Shown here: piece after piece, positions 14,111 through 25,540 of the stretch
How the letters are laid out: each line of letters opens with the position of its first letter
Numbering within the stretch: the stretch's first letter is position 1
Origin: Trichoplusia ni
Taxonomy: Eukaryota > Arthropoda > Insecta > Lepidoptera > Noctuidae
Direction of reading: 5' to 3'
Length of the DNA stretch: 64,000 nt
Assembly: GCF_003590095.1 (NCBI RefSeq)
Contig: NC_039481.1
Coordinates: 13,361,895 to 13,425,894 of the forward strand
Translations under genes and position numbers: made by a program
Notes under the pieces: model-generated
The model's input: only the letters and a program-made list of their open reading frames with translations
Told to the model about the DNA's origin: nothing
Database searches by the model: none

Positions 14111-17100
14111 CATAAAAATAAACAAAGGAACACTTTAAAAACTAAAGGTAAGTAAGATTAGGTGGTACCCAAACTTTTCAAAGAAACCTCTTTTCGCCAT
14201 TAAGAAGTATTTATCGCATAATTTTCTTTATAAACTGGTCGCTAGAGTGTCATAAATGTTAATATGTGGAGTCCTTTATTGCTAAAACTGTGTAACAATA
14301 CCTTAAGTACTAAGTTCGTTTTTACCATGTGAAGATAAAGAGGTAATGTTTCTCGTTATATTTTCATAGAGTAGAGTGGTATTTTATCATATTTTTAGCC
14401 GTTGTTTGGTTAGCAGAGTAATGTAGGAGTTAATGTATATTTAACTTAATATTTTTGCTCTTAAGAAGTACTTTGCAGCCTTGTAATAGTATTTTACTGC
14501 TTTTTTACTTTATGCAAATAAAAATTCGATCTACGATGACTTTGGTTGCTAAGAACACGTAACCCTAAAACCCCAGGTCTTATGAAGGAATTCTCTTAGA
14601 GACTGTGTTAGACAAGTTGTCGTAGCTCTCTGAACGGCCTAAGTTCAAAGTGGGCTAGTCAGATACTTGATAAAGTGTCTACTAATAATAAATATACGAG
14701 ATCTTCCAGAAGTTTCCTAACTAGGTACTTTATTTTTCTAACTCTTGCAGTTTTCAATCGGTACAATTTAAATGATGCGAAAAGAATGCTGATAATTTAC
14801 CTATCTACATTTATAACAACTTTGCCGTTATTATAATAGGGTATTTCTATAACAATATTCTAAAATGCAGTCAAAGCAACAATAACGCTGATCAGACGCC
14901 GCTTAGCATTGTGGGGGCGCTGGGGACGATTATTATGTAAAGGAGCCAATTTGTCTTGGTTACTGACATACTGACTCACAATATGGCCAATAAAATGAGC
15001 TAATTAATCGGATTGACTTCATATAATTTATCTTTTAGAAGATAGTTGTTATAAAAAGATGTCGAAAGGTGATTTTGATAAAAAGTTGTTTTTTACTACT
15101 TCATTATATTTTTATCCACAGCAAGAATTAAAGTATTGCCATAGTCAATACCTCTAGACTATGTCAATATTTCAAGAGGCATAAATACCAAAAAGACTAG
15201 TTGTTTATGGCAAACTCTTTCAACCAACACATTTTCTTCAACTAAGAACATAAAAAGAAATAAAAAATTATCTACGTCCTGTTATGAAGTTGAACTATAG
15301 CGGGGGGGGGGGGCGGTATAAATGGAAACAACGTCTTAGCGGCACACTGCGAGTATTCAAACTGACTTCACTCAAAATACAAGTCACGCATCCAACATTA
15401 TCTAGATATACCCTACATTACAGAAGTCTAAATATCAAAGGAATTCCAAGGATACCCAACATGCTAGCCGACCTCCATCACCATACACCCCAGGCTACCT
15501 GTCCTCAACCATCGCAGCCCTGAGTCCTCAAAGCCTGTGCTTACAACGTCGTTCATTTGTTATCATTACTACTTGGCTTTAAGGTTTATAAGGCTAGCTA
15601 TACGTCTCCTGTATTTGTCTTCGGCAGAGGTATTTAGGGCAATGTTTGGTGATTTACTGAATCCTGTGGTCCCTGGGTAGACTTGCAAGTTGAACCTATA
15701 AACAAGGGCCGCTAACAGAATTAGTAAATTTAGTGGCAACTGACGCGTTTAATTTAGTTAATGTGATTTATAGTGCAAATGGATTCGTAATTAATTTGAC
15801 GTATACCTAGTTATTTTTATTATATAATAAATGATTCTGATTCGAAATTAAAGTTCTTTTTTCGTTAAAATAAAAGCGTAAACATTAGACTTTTAGAATT
15901 AATTACACTATTGGAATATGTTTGGGGTTTTTGCAAGCAGCGACGGAGCTGGGGAGGTATTAAAAGAGTAGGAAGATATTCAGCTATATAACAAAAAAAA
16001 AATAGGGAGTAAATATTTACGACCCTAACTTAAAACGTAAACTTACGGAATGCATAAAATAAGACACGTTTGGAGGTGAAAGTAAAAAGCAAAAAATAAA
16101 AAAAGCAAAGATAAGTTTATACCAAATAAAGGGGGTTGATACTTTGATGAAATGAAAATTCTACTACCCGAACGTTTACGGGGTGGAAGGAAAATCACAC
16201 AAACACATTCGCAAGCAAGATTCAATCACAATAAATATAACAACGTGATGTTATAGGCGATACGGCCATCGGCGCCATTTTGTTTTATTAGTACGTGCTA
16301 TTCTATCGGGTTTTCTATTGAATTTGATCCACTGAGTTATGTTTTGTTTATCTTTGTGTATTTTGTTGAGTTTCTTAAAGAGACATGTAGAATTTTGGGT
16401 CTGGGTTTGAAGTTAGGTCTAGTTATTATTAGGCAAACCAGTGACGGTGTATAAAGGATTGCAACGCATTGCCATATGCTGACACAGTGATCTAACACTT
16501 GTTTTTATCCGATTTATTTAATACTAAGAGCTGTCGTAGTTTCGAATGACGCATAGGACAAGAGGATTGTTTACCTATGTGATTTACGATTGCTTGCTTC
16601 GAATCGACTTCGAATGATTGCGTCCCCACTGAAACAATGACTAAATTTATTACCAATGGAGTTTTTATACAAAATCTCCTATTCAACTTATTAAATATTT
16701 TTTATTTATAACCTGAACTTTTTAAGTATCAAAATATCAGGGAAGGAATTGAAGGGAAATTAATACCGGTAGTAACAATTATGTAAGTAATCAAATCGCT
16801 CAAATCCCAGGTCACATTGGATTGACTAAATAAGTGTTCGGTCAAACGAATTTCTATTAACAGCCTAGTTAGGTATTCTGTTTGGGAATAGTTGACCTGT
16901 TTTGATGGCTAACGAAAAGAGCACGCATTTGGGGAATAATGTTGGAAACTGAGGATCAAATCATGATTAACGTATTTTTGAATTCCGTTGATGGATGGGT
17001 GGACATTGTACTTTAGTACGGAGAAAGAAAACATGAAAAACATTATACGTAGGTACATCTTCTCTTGTAAAGGAGAGTAGAAACTCTGAGATATTTTTCA

Positions 17101-17430
17101 GGAACAAAACTGGGTTTGTTTTAACATCAAGATTACTATAGATATAAGTGCTCTTAAAAGTGGTCCGATCTAATTATATAATCATTTTTTCAATGTATTT
17201 CCTTTTGCAAAATTTAGTTTTCGGTGTTTGTACTTACTATTGCTGGCCCCTAAGATCAATGAACTCGAGATGCCAAAATCGAGGGTAGCTAACACGTTAG
17301 CATAGCACCACAACATTCTCAAATGCAATCACACACGCACACTCCCGTACAATCGGCGCTATGTTTGCTCAAACTTCGTTAATCCATCCTGAGGCACTAC
17401 CACTTCTAAAAGTAAACCCCCCTCTATCAT
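14111..17430. other. Non-coding stretch, no gene seen
   Basis: No supported exon or RNA gene. There is an isolated run of twelve G at 15302-15313, and an imperfect short inverted repeat near 15,133-15,172. The open frames here, for example 15284-15523, have no recognisable content. Confidence 0.45.
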
Positions 17431-17433
17431 TAA

Positions 17434-17480
17434 AGAGAGACAACTCTACGCCATGTATAGTGCTTTCTCGCTCCCACAGC
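17434..17480 (+). repeat. Short dispersed repeat shared with 50.0 kb
   Basis: The string CTCTACGCCATGTA, followed by a T/G-rich gap and TCTCGCTCCCACA, recurs at 49,993-50,040 in the same order and spacing. Both are preceded by an AGAGA-type block. I believe this is a fragment of a dispersed lepidopteran repeat, but I cannot name it. Confidence 0.45.
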
Positions 17481-18536
17481 ATCCACAACTTTCCTTCAAG
17501 AGCTTCTGGTACGTTTCCAGTTTGCAGACTGCCGACTGATCATCTTCTAATTGTATGCGAATGCTTAATGCGAAATTATGCGAAGTACAAACTCAGCGGT
17601 TATTACACAGACGAATTTGAGGAGTTGGGTAGCCAACGCAGCCTATGCAGGTTTATGGGAGTTCTCTAAGCAAATAACCCCTGTTTTATTGGATTTGAGG
17701 CAATTAATTATGGGAACAGGAACGCGGTGGCGAAAATGATAATTTACAATGTAAATATGTGAATGGAAGCTAAAAGGCATAGGTGTAGATTATGTGCTGT
17801 TTTTGAGGATATGAAACGATTAAATAGTAAAGTGAAAGCTGAGCAGTAATGACACTTTAAAATGGGCCTCAATTATTTACTTTTAAAGACGGTTTTTGGT
17901 TAATTAGACTATCAATAACACAATTTTTTATATATGTAGTACAGTCTGCCCGAAACCGTTGGTATCTAATTAAAATTTATTTTCTCGAAACAAAGAATAA
18001 TTCGCCTTTCCTTAAAAGTTTTCACCACCTCTACCACATTTGGAAACACATGTTTGGGTACATACATGTTGTTATTAAAAAAAAAACTAAAAGTTTTTCT
18101 CTAATAAATAACAATTTATACACAGGCTGTTGTTAAATAAAACATTTTAAAAGTAAACAAAGCAAATAGATTTCGAGCTATTAGAGTCAAATATTTAAAT
18201 GAAATGGTTTGCATATTTTTTAGAGCAAACATTTGCTAAACGAATTGTGCCTATCACCCGAAATGTTGGGAAATGTGAAATGTATTTTTTTCAAAGTTTT
18301 CGTGCTAGTGTGGTAATGTACGTTTTTGACGTTTAGGTGTATAATTGAGATAATTGTTTTGATTGCAAATATCTACTATTCCGTGGCGATTGCAATAAAG
18401 CAGAAACGAATCCAATATCGGCATCAATTTATAATTATAATAGATTTCGTTTTTTTTCTGTTTCCTTAGTGGTAAAATACTATAAGGGATGGTATTTCTT
18501 GCTGCCTAAAATATTTGACCTTGAAAAACAGTTGCT

Positions 18537-18595
18537 GAAACTAAAAGTAATGTATTCAAGCTAGAATAAAGCTTGAGTACATTACTTTTAGTTTC
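18537..18595. repeat. 26-bp near-perfect hairpin with 7-nt loop
   Basis: The left arm is 18537-18562 and the right arm 18570-18595, with loop AGAATAA. Twenty-five of 26 positions are complementary, and the remaining one is a T opposite G, which would be a G-U wobble in a plus-strand transcript. The arm begins GAAACTAAAAGTAATGTA. The stem is longer and cleaner than expected by chance. It could be a tiny palindromic (MITE-like) element or a small-RNA precursor. There is no extended lower stem typical of a microRNA. Confidence 0.75.
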
Positions 18596-18599
18596 ATTT

Positions 18600-20255
18600 T
18601 AGTGTTTTTTCTTAATCAAACTATTAAGCTCATATCGGGGGACAGAATCGTAAGTACTATTAGAATCACTGTAAAATTGTATGTCCTCAAGGTAGTCGTA
18701 AAATGTTTTTAAAATTTCTAAGACTAGGTACCAAGACGCAGGAACATAAATTTTTCATGTTACCACCACTTTACATTTTGCATTTTAAAACACTCTTATT
18801 ACAACCACATAAAGATGTTTTTCCTTTGCATCATAGGAAATAAAAGTTTTAAATTTACACAGTCTAGCAATCGAAAGTGCCAAGTTTACGAGGGAGAGGT
18901 GTAATCGATCGATGACGTGACGGGTGTACTAATGTTTTGGTCGCACGTGTAAATTTGATGGGTTGTTTAAATTCCATGAAGTGTAATAAAGGAATTGTTG
19001 GAAAGACTAGGAGGGGAACTTTAGGTATTTCCCTGTTTTTGCTTTTTTTGGGGTTAGATACACCTGAGGGGAAAAAAGTAAATCTATCGTCAGAACCACA
19101 AAGTTGGCTGACAGCTTAAGTTTATTTTTTGTAGTTATTTCATATTGCAATGAATTTTATTAATTTTAGAAAATATCTTCTGAATGTTAAATTCAAGTCT
19201 GAAGAGTTTATTCAATAATCGTCTAGTTTACCATAAAAGTAATAGAGATACCACGAGACTCAATTGCGACTCAAACTGATTGACGTCACAGTGTTAAGCC
19301 ATAACATCCAGAGATTAATACGATCATCACATCCGTCTAAACAATAGGAACAAACATATCAAGTATATCAGATTACATCAGAATTAAACAGCAAATTCTG
19401 ACAAACGAGCCATCGTTCGAACAATGTTTGGACAATTGTTTGTTCGTGTCATTTGGACGCGTCAAAGCCAACCTATGACAAGCCAACGTATAACAAATAT
19501 ACCACCCTGTATATTACCATCCTTAAACCAACTACCAAGGAATTTGCAACTTTAAATTAAGGGGTTAAGGTTCAGTTTTTATTCGATCGGATGCAGATTT
19601 ATGTTGGTGTAAGTTAGCATATCTGTGTGGAAGTTTGCAATGCAGATTGGCCAGTTGTATGAAAATGCAAATAATGTACGGCCTGTATACGGTACGGTTC
19701 GGTGCAGAAGTGATATCAATTCAATTTATGTATTCAATGTAGTGAAATTAAGATTTTACCGTTGATCGCGCTTCGGGGTGATTGGATGAGATATTTTTGC
19801 GATTTATTTTTTCTGTATGCTGATTTTAGTGTTAGTGGTTTTATGTAGTCAATTCAACTAGTAAAATAAATGATTTTGCTCGGTCTTTACCTATATTTTT
19901 AACATGAAATAAAAATCAACAAAAATACGAGTATTTTGGTGCATGTATTTATTTCTTCCTTCAAATATTTTTCTTTGAATATACCTTTGAAACTTAATAC
20001 AAGTAAACAACACAATGTAACTATCTATACCTACTTCAGAAGAATTAATTATGTATTACTTGTGCACTCGGCTGTACCGCCATAAGATTGGTCTGGCGGT
20101 TTGTGTTAGTTAGGTCTTACGTACTAATTGTATGTAAATACGTACAAGACAACACTTTGAGAATTAGTACAATTTGCCAGTGCATACTGTTACAGAATGT
20201 TTGGTTCACCAAAAATCTTAGGGTATGGTCAAGCGAGTCGCAAAATATCGGCCGA
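18600..20255. other. Non-coding stretch, no gene seen
   Basis: AT-rich sequence without a supported exon. A CRE octamer lies at 19281-19288. An open frame at 18937-19119 shows no motif and starts with a non-ATG codon. Confidence 0.45.
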
Positions 20256-20258
20256 AAA

Positions 20259-20433
20259 TCCTAGTCATATTATAAACGCGAAAGTTGGTATATTGTTCCT
20301 CTTTCACGCAAAAACAACTATAAGAATTGAGGTTGAAACCAGGATTAACACATAGAATATTTTTTGTCTCAATTTTATGTTTCCGTGGGATAGTTTTCGA
20401 TTTGTACCCGGCGAGCCCGCGGGCAACAGCTAC
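20259..20433 (+). mobile_element. Helitron-like non-autonomous element, copy 1
   Basis: It begins TCCTAGTCATATTATAAACG, continues with TGTTCCTCTTTCACGCAAAA and ACCAGGATTAACACATAG, and ends GCGGGCAACAGCTAC followed by T. The same ordered blocks occur on the minus strand at 40,570-40,761. A 5' TC and a 3' CTRR-type end between A and T fit Helitron insertion. Here the last G of CTAG is changed to C, so the end is mutated. Confidence 0.5.
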
Positions 20434-20511
20434 TAATTTTAAAATAATAGGATAAATTTCACAAACTTCGAAAATTATCACAATTATACATTACCGGTAA
20501 AAAATTAAACT

Positions 20512-20826
20512 GTCTGATTATCACGGTTAACTAAAAACAGCCTGGTGACAAAATCAAAAAATCAAAATCAAAATTCATATATTCAAATTAGGCTACTAAG
20601 TAGCACTTTTTGAAGGTCATTTACATTGGACAGCACCTAGTTTCGCCCACCCTTCACCGCTTCCTAAGTGCTTTTGCTGTGAGAGAAGAAACGGCGCAAC
20701 AAACTCCCCAGCAGCACGCTGTCATTCCGTTTACAGACAGATGGAAGAACAAACGGAAAGTCGTCGGACAGACACTTTTGCCTCAGTAAGAGGTCTCTTA
20801 GCCTTTGGGTTCAGAACCCCTTAAAA
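20512..20826 (+). repeat. Dispersed repeat family A copy, split by a later insertion
   Basis: The left part has TGATTATCACGGTT and CAGCCTGGTGACA. The right part has ACAGACAGATGGAAG, GGACAGACAC, CTCAGTAAGAGG and CTTTGGGTTCAGAACCCC. In other copies these blocks are contiguous. Here about 180 bases of unrelated repeat separate them, so family A was already present when the second repeat arrived. Confidence 0.6.
20551..20732 (+). mobile_element. Nested retroelement-type repeat inside family A
   Basis: It begins with an AATCAAAATCAAAATC-type oligo-A-rich head and continues with TTAGGCTACTAAGTAGCACT and GAGAAGAAACGGCGC AACAAACTC-type sequence. I recognise this as a widespread lepidopteran dispersed repeat often linked to RTE-type elements. 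The flanks read CCTGGTGACA and ACAGACAGATGG, so a short ACA target duplication is possible. Confidence 0.5.
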
Positions 20827-21203
20827 TCCCAATAAATCTAAGGTTTAACGATAAACATGGTCCTACCTAATCTATGGTCTCGTATGTGTGGAACAAAGTT
20901 TACCATAAACAAAATTTAATTTATTTTCACAACCATGACCCGCTCCCCCATGTTCTTGTACAAACAATTTCGGCCAATCTAGTTAATAATAACTTTAAAA
21001 TAATTAAACCTTGTCCCAAGGGGCTGGGCAGAGGTACCTACAAACAAAACTAAGTATGATTGAATCTGATGTAATATTAAAATTAATTACGAGTACATAA
21101 TGTTTTCTAAATGCTTTGAACTAGGGTAAAGTGTTATTCATTGTTTTGTAAAAAATATGCCATTTTCCTTAAGAATATATACTTCTGTTTTTAATCTATT
21201 GTC

Positions 21204-21322
21204 GTCAACGTCCATACCATGTTGAAAACACCGGTTCTCGTCCGATCGCCGAAGTTAAGCAACATCGGGCGCGGTTAGTACTTGGATGGGTGACCGCCTG
21301 GGAATACCGCGTGCCGTTGACT
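21204..21322 (+). rRNA. 5S ribosomal RNA, copy 1
   Basis: This is a complete 119-nt 5S gene. It starts GTCAACGTCCATACC and ends GCCGTTGACT, with a terminal helix I of GTCAACG against CGTTGAC. Its A-box region is AAGTTAAGCAAC and its C-box region GGATGGGTGACCGCC, both unchanged. It is followed by five T, the RNA polymerase III stop signal. It differs from the local consensus by one base (A45G). An AATATATA tract lies about 33 bases upstream. It converges with copy 2, 645 bases away. It is likely functional. Confidence 0.95.
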
Positions 21323-21326
21323 TTTT
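21322..21326 (+). terminator. Pol III terminator of 5S copy 1 (T5)
   Basis: A run of five T begins at the last base of the gene. This is the normal RNA polymerase III termination signal. Confidence 0.85.
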
Positions 21327-21560
21327 ATTTTGATTAATGCCTATTATAACTTCAGGGTCGTTTCAGTATTTACACTATATTAATTGCAGACGATAATAAA
21401 AAATAATAATTTTATTTTAACATTCTGTAATTGAGCATTTAACTCATTACTCAAAATATTTATTAAGATCTTTTAAACTGATAACAACTCGTTCCGAAAT
21501 TCAAAAACGCTATCAAAATTAGCCTTGTATTTTATTGTGACGTCACATTACATAATCCCG

Positions 21561-21590
21561 TTTGCATTGCAGATAGCCCTGCAATGCAAA
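21561..21590. repeat. Perfect 12-bp hairpin containing an ATGCAAA octamer core
   Basis: The left arm TTTGCATTGCAG is at 21561-21572, the loop ATAGCC next, and the right arm CTGCAATGCAAA at 21579-21590. The right arm runs into ATGCAAAT, the POU-domain octamer. It lies between the convergent 5S copies 1 and 2, just beyond a CRE octamer at 21538-21545. Confidence 0.7.
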
Positions 21591-21966
21591 TACTAATAGC
21601 TCTGGCCATTGTACACTGCGGGACAAAAACACGTCGCCCATGGAAAATTGAATTTTCATAGATACGCCTCTGAGAGCGTCAAGCGTGCACGATGGGTTTA
21701 CAATGAAATCTAATTGTCTTTGTGTTTGATAACATACACTTTGGTTATTAGTGGTTGTTTCTATGCTCGCAAGTGTAGTGTTTTTGTAAAGAGCTTTTTT
21801 TGATAGCAGAAACATTCAACGAATGAGGATCACCTCCTTTTCGAAGTCGGCTGAAAGTAATTAACTAAAAATAATTTTATTGTTTTCCTGATCTAAGTAG
21901 CTACAGTGTCAGGTTTCCTGTCGCTCTGAAATCTGAAACCACAAAAAGAATCTAAAATTATATAAA

Positions 21967-22085
21967 AGTCAACGACACGCGGTATTCCCAGGCGGTCACC
22001 CATCCAAGTACTGACCGCGCCCGATGTTGCTTAACTTCGGTGATCGGACGAGAACCGGTGTTTTCAACATGGTATGGACGTTGAC
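21967..22085 (-). rRNA. 5S ribosomal RNA, copy 2
   Basis: This is a complete 119-nt 5S gene on the minus strand, its 5' end at 22085. It differs from the consensus at two positions, T73C and C111T. C111T is shared with copy 5 and replaces a U-C mismatch by U-U in helix I, so it should be neutral. Internal promoter boxes are intact. Its terminator has only four T before an A, the shortest uninterrupted run among the apparently intact copies. A TTTTAAATAATATG tract lies about 30 bases upstream. Confidence 0.9.
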
Positions 22086-23101
22086 GATAGTGAAAGAAAA
22101 TCTGTGGTCATATTATTTAAAATCCAGCAGCTCTAAGTTACACTTTTTCTCAAAGTACCTATTTGATGAAAACTGCTCAATTTCGCTCGGCTTACTTTCA
22201 AATTTAAACAAAACAAAAATAAAAAAAAAAGCGAAACGTATATGCTATGTCAATAGCAATGCGTAATTAGTTGAAAATAAATGTCACTTCAAAGTGAACT
22301 CTTATAGAATTGCTTCTTTTCTAATCATCTCATCATCATCTTTCTATCCATTTTAAAGCGTCAATTTTGACAGTTAGACAAATTGTCCATCAAGTGAAGG
22401 AGAATGAGATACTAAATTTCGACTTCATGCTACTCTTTATTTTTTATAGATTAATTTTTAATTCACACACCTGACATCTGTCAAAAATGTCCACTTAAAA
22501 CGGACACAGTTATTTCCAGTGAGTCTCTTACCTCATAATATTTAGAAACTCGAAGCTAGGTGACAAACAAACTCTGTGACGTAACATTAACATGATAATG
22601 ACACAACGAGTCTGATGGTAGACAGTAGTTAGGAACGCGACCCCTTTTAGTGATACACTCGGAATTAATAAGGGAGGAAGTGGGAGATCCCAAGATATAT
22701 AAAATTAATATTAAGGAAATGTTTTTGGAAAATTTACAGCTTATTATGAAGTGAACTATAGATTATTGAAGAAGAGCTCGGTGATTTGATGATGTTAAAG
22801 AAAACCGTCTAGAATATCTTAATCTAGATTGTAATGTAGACGGTAAAAGGTACTAGAGAAAGCGATAAAGATAAATAAAAACACAGATGTTAAATGCATA
22901 ACTAGAAAAGTAGTTTTAAATATGGAAATTAGTAAGTGACCACATAATTATGTATTTTTAGCAAAACTCTAGTAAGTCCATACCAAATTTTATTTGCATT
23001 TCTAACCGTCAAGCCTTATAAAACCATCCTCATACACAATCTTTATATCTACCGATCAACGATTATGTACTTACTCAAACCTTTATTAAAGCTCTCGAAT
23101 C

Positions 23102-23220
23102 GTCAACGTCCATACCATGTTGAAAACACCGGTTCTCGTCCGATCACCGAAGTTAAGCAACATCGGGCGCGGTTAGTACTTGGATGGGTGACCGCCTGGG
23201 AATACCGCGTGCCGTTGACT
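23102..23220 (+). rRNA. 5S ribosomal RNA, copy 3 (matches local consensus)
   Basis: A complete 119-nt 5S gene with every base equal to the majority of the eight copies. Both internal promoter boxes and helix I are intact, and five T (23220-23224) follow. A TTTATTAAAGC tract lies about 20 bases upstream and TC immediately precedes the gene, as in most other copies. It is divergent from copy 2 and lies about 0.7 kb from copy 4 in the same orientation. This is the best candidate for an expressed copy. Confidence 0.97.
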
Positions 23221-23370
23221 TTTTGCCGTAATTATGAGACTTTTATATAGTGTGACCTATTGGTCACATGTTTTATATTAACAGAACTACTTCTATTTTT
23301 TAATGCTAATTTATGTAATGATCATTTAAGATCAGGATCAGCTTTTTGCTTGTTTAATGAATTCATTATT

Positions 23371-23490
23371 CTAAGACTACCAACAAATGTCGAAGGAAAA
23401 CATCGTGAGGAAACCTTGATTCCAAATATTTTAATCTGAATCATCAACCCTATGAACTAGCCTGATCAATGCTCAAACCTTCCTTAACAC
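23371..23490 (+). mobile_element. SINE-type repeat fragment (family B)
   Basis: It contains TCGAAGGAAAACATCGTGAG, then GAAACCTTGATTCC and TGATCAATGCTCAAACCTTCC. The same blocks occur with an extended 5' head at 51.2 kb and inverted at 42.2 kb. In Lepidoptera this belongs to a common short retroelement. No promoter head is visible here, so it is a 3' fragment. Confidence 0.55.
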
Positions 23491-23950
23491 TTTCCCATGT
23501 CCAACGCCGGTTCGCAAATAACCTGCTACAATATAATAAGCTCCCTGAATTATATCTTCTCCCACCCAAACCCACTTACGTCACTATCCAGGTCAGTCGT
23601 GGTCCAACATGGCGCACATCGCATGCAAGTTAACGACGTCATTAAACCAGATGATTGCGTTACCTGCCACTGTAACGCATAGTGTTAATTACCGTTATGT
23701 TTACATCAAGTAATTGTTAAGTGTTTCGGGTTATGACTCCAGGGTACGGGGTTGAGACGTTTTTGTAACGAAAGTGAACTTTATTTGTGTAGGGATAAGG
23801 GTGTTTAAATTTGTGCGGTAGCCGTTATAAACTAAATGAGGGGAAATAAATGGAAAACTTGAAAAACTTTTAGACGACGGTGGTTTAAATTTAATAAAAA
23901 TGTTAACGTTCTGTCGTAGGTACATGACCAAGCATTTAATATTTAGAATC

Positions 23951-24069
23951 GTCAACGTCCATACCATGTTGAAAACACCGGTTCTCGTCCGATCACCGAA
24001 GTTAAGCAACATCGGGCACGGTTAGTACTTGGATGGGTGACCGCCTGGGAATACCGTGTGCCGTTGACT
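23951..24069 (+). rRNA. 5S ribosomal RNA, copy 4 (compensatory pair in helix V)
   Basis: A complete 119-nt 5S gene with two differences from consensus, G68A and C107T. These two positions face each other in helix V, so a G-C pair became A-U and the stem is preserved. Internal promoter boxes and helix I are intact, and six T (24069-24074) follow. A TTTAATATTTAG tract lies about 20 bases upstream. Preserved pairing suggests selection on the RNA and so a functional variant. Confidence 0.95.
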
Positions 24070-25379
24070 TTTTTGTCATTTAATGATTAGGATTTATCTA
24101 GGACTAAACTTTTTACAGATGGTGGATATCTTAGTAATATAATCTTCAGGACAATTCTTTGCCTCGTGGTAACCTCATCTAAGACTAGCCATTAGGGAGA
24201 TTTCATAGTGTACAAGTTTGTAGACAATGAGTTCACACGACTAAAGAGGGATCGTGTGGACCAACGGCTTTAACCAATTTTTAAGGCACGTGAGAGTAAA
24301 TACCTCTACACTAAATGGCTTTACTTCTCATAAACCCTATCATCCACACAAATATACCGAATGCTCACCTCTGGTATATTCCCATTACCAGTACCTTATG
24401 GTAACGGCTTCCATAAGTATACCATTATACTATATTCAGAGTGTCGTAAGCAGTACTAGGGGATTAGAGTAGAAGGATGGAAGGTGGGTTCACCTGTGTC
24501 CTAATAATCGTATACTGCTGATAGTGTTCTGATTAGCTTTGGTTTACTGCCTTCATTATGATTTACATTAAAAATTAAGTGGTACCTAAGATAAAAAAAA
24601 AACTTTTTAAATGTAAATGTGGTACCTACTTACTAACTAGCCGATTTCATAAATAATGAATAATTGTTTAAGAGTTAAATACGATATTTAAGACCAAAGT
24701 CAACAAATCACGAAATCACAACGAAGAGGCCGCAGTTCCAAGACTTCTGGTATTGACGATTCCAAAGATGTTTCAAAAAGAAGTCTGGTATATCTGAACG
24801 TCCATCTATTACGCCAATTTTCTCAGACCTGACATAGAAGGAACAACACTCCAAGATGTAACAAGCACTCAAATTATGAGGTCCGTAATGACGTGTAATA
24901 TTTGGCACGCGCGGGTAATACCCGGTAATATTTTAACGGGACACTTGCGGTTGGACGGGCAATAAACCGATACCTAACAGATGCTTGCTTGAGGGGTGAC
25001 ACAGATCAACTGGGATGCAGAGGTGTTGTTTCGTTCTCACACGAATAATATGATCTGAATCTTAATCTATGTTTCACAAATGAATATGATCGATTAATTT
25101 ATTGAATTCCGCTCAGTGATCTCAGAAACTTCTTAGAAAGAAATGCAGACCAAGTAAACCCAAAGTTACTTATTTAGAAGTTTCATGCAGTTTGATTATA
25201 GTCAGACAATCTTCATTCTGTATCAAGCTTTTTAACTAAAATAAAAACTTACGTTTAGTTTCGGACATACTCAAGTAGTTGCAAACTTGCTGTCTTTAAA
25301 TTCTATGTGCGATTTGAGAAGTATACTTCATATTTCTCTCTGAAGAAAACCACCCCTCCACACTTACCTACCTTCCCAT

Positions 25380-25540
25380 CTGCACCTCCACTAATCTATG
25401 TACAACCGATGTAGTCAAGAGCGTATGACAGATGGCAGCGAGTGCGGTTGAGCTGCGTGACAAATGCGGCCGCAGTGCGACCGCGCGGCGTGACCGTGAC
25501 GGGACAGACGTGCTAGACCTATTGTCACGGGATATGGGGT
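25380..25540. other. CpG-rich island
   Basis: This contains a dense cluster of CpG around GCGGCCGC and GACCGCGCGGCGTGACCGTG within AT-rich DNA. No open frame or RNA is recognisable. It is a candidate regulatory or conserved non-coding element. Confidence 0.2.

Noticed and set aside
15302..15313. G12 run as a G-quadruplex
   Set aside because: A single uninterrupted G run in AT-rich DNA is more simply a slippage tract or assembly artefact. No further G-runs flank it.
18537..18595. A conventional microRNA precursor
   Set aside because: The stem is almost perfectly paired, only 26 bp with a seven-base loop, and lacks the lower stem and bulges usual for microRNAs. Kept only as a hairpin of unknown role.
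22024..22266. Open frames starting MLLNFGDRTRTGVF at 22.0, 24.0 and 55.4 kb
   Set aside because: They are antisense translations of the 5S rRNA genes. The shared peptide comes from the rRNA sequence, not from a protein family.
23065..23250. Open frames reading RQRPYHVENTGSRP at 23.1 and 55.3 kb
   Set aside because: These are sense-strand translations of 5S rRNA genes, so not coding.
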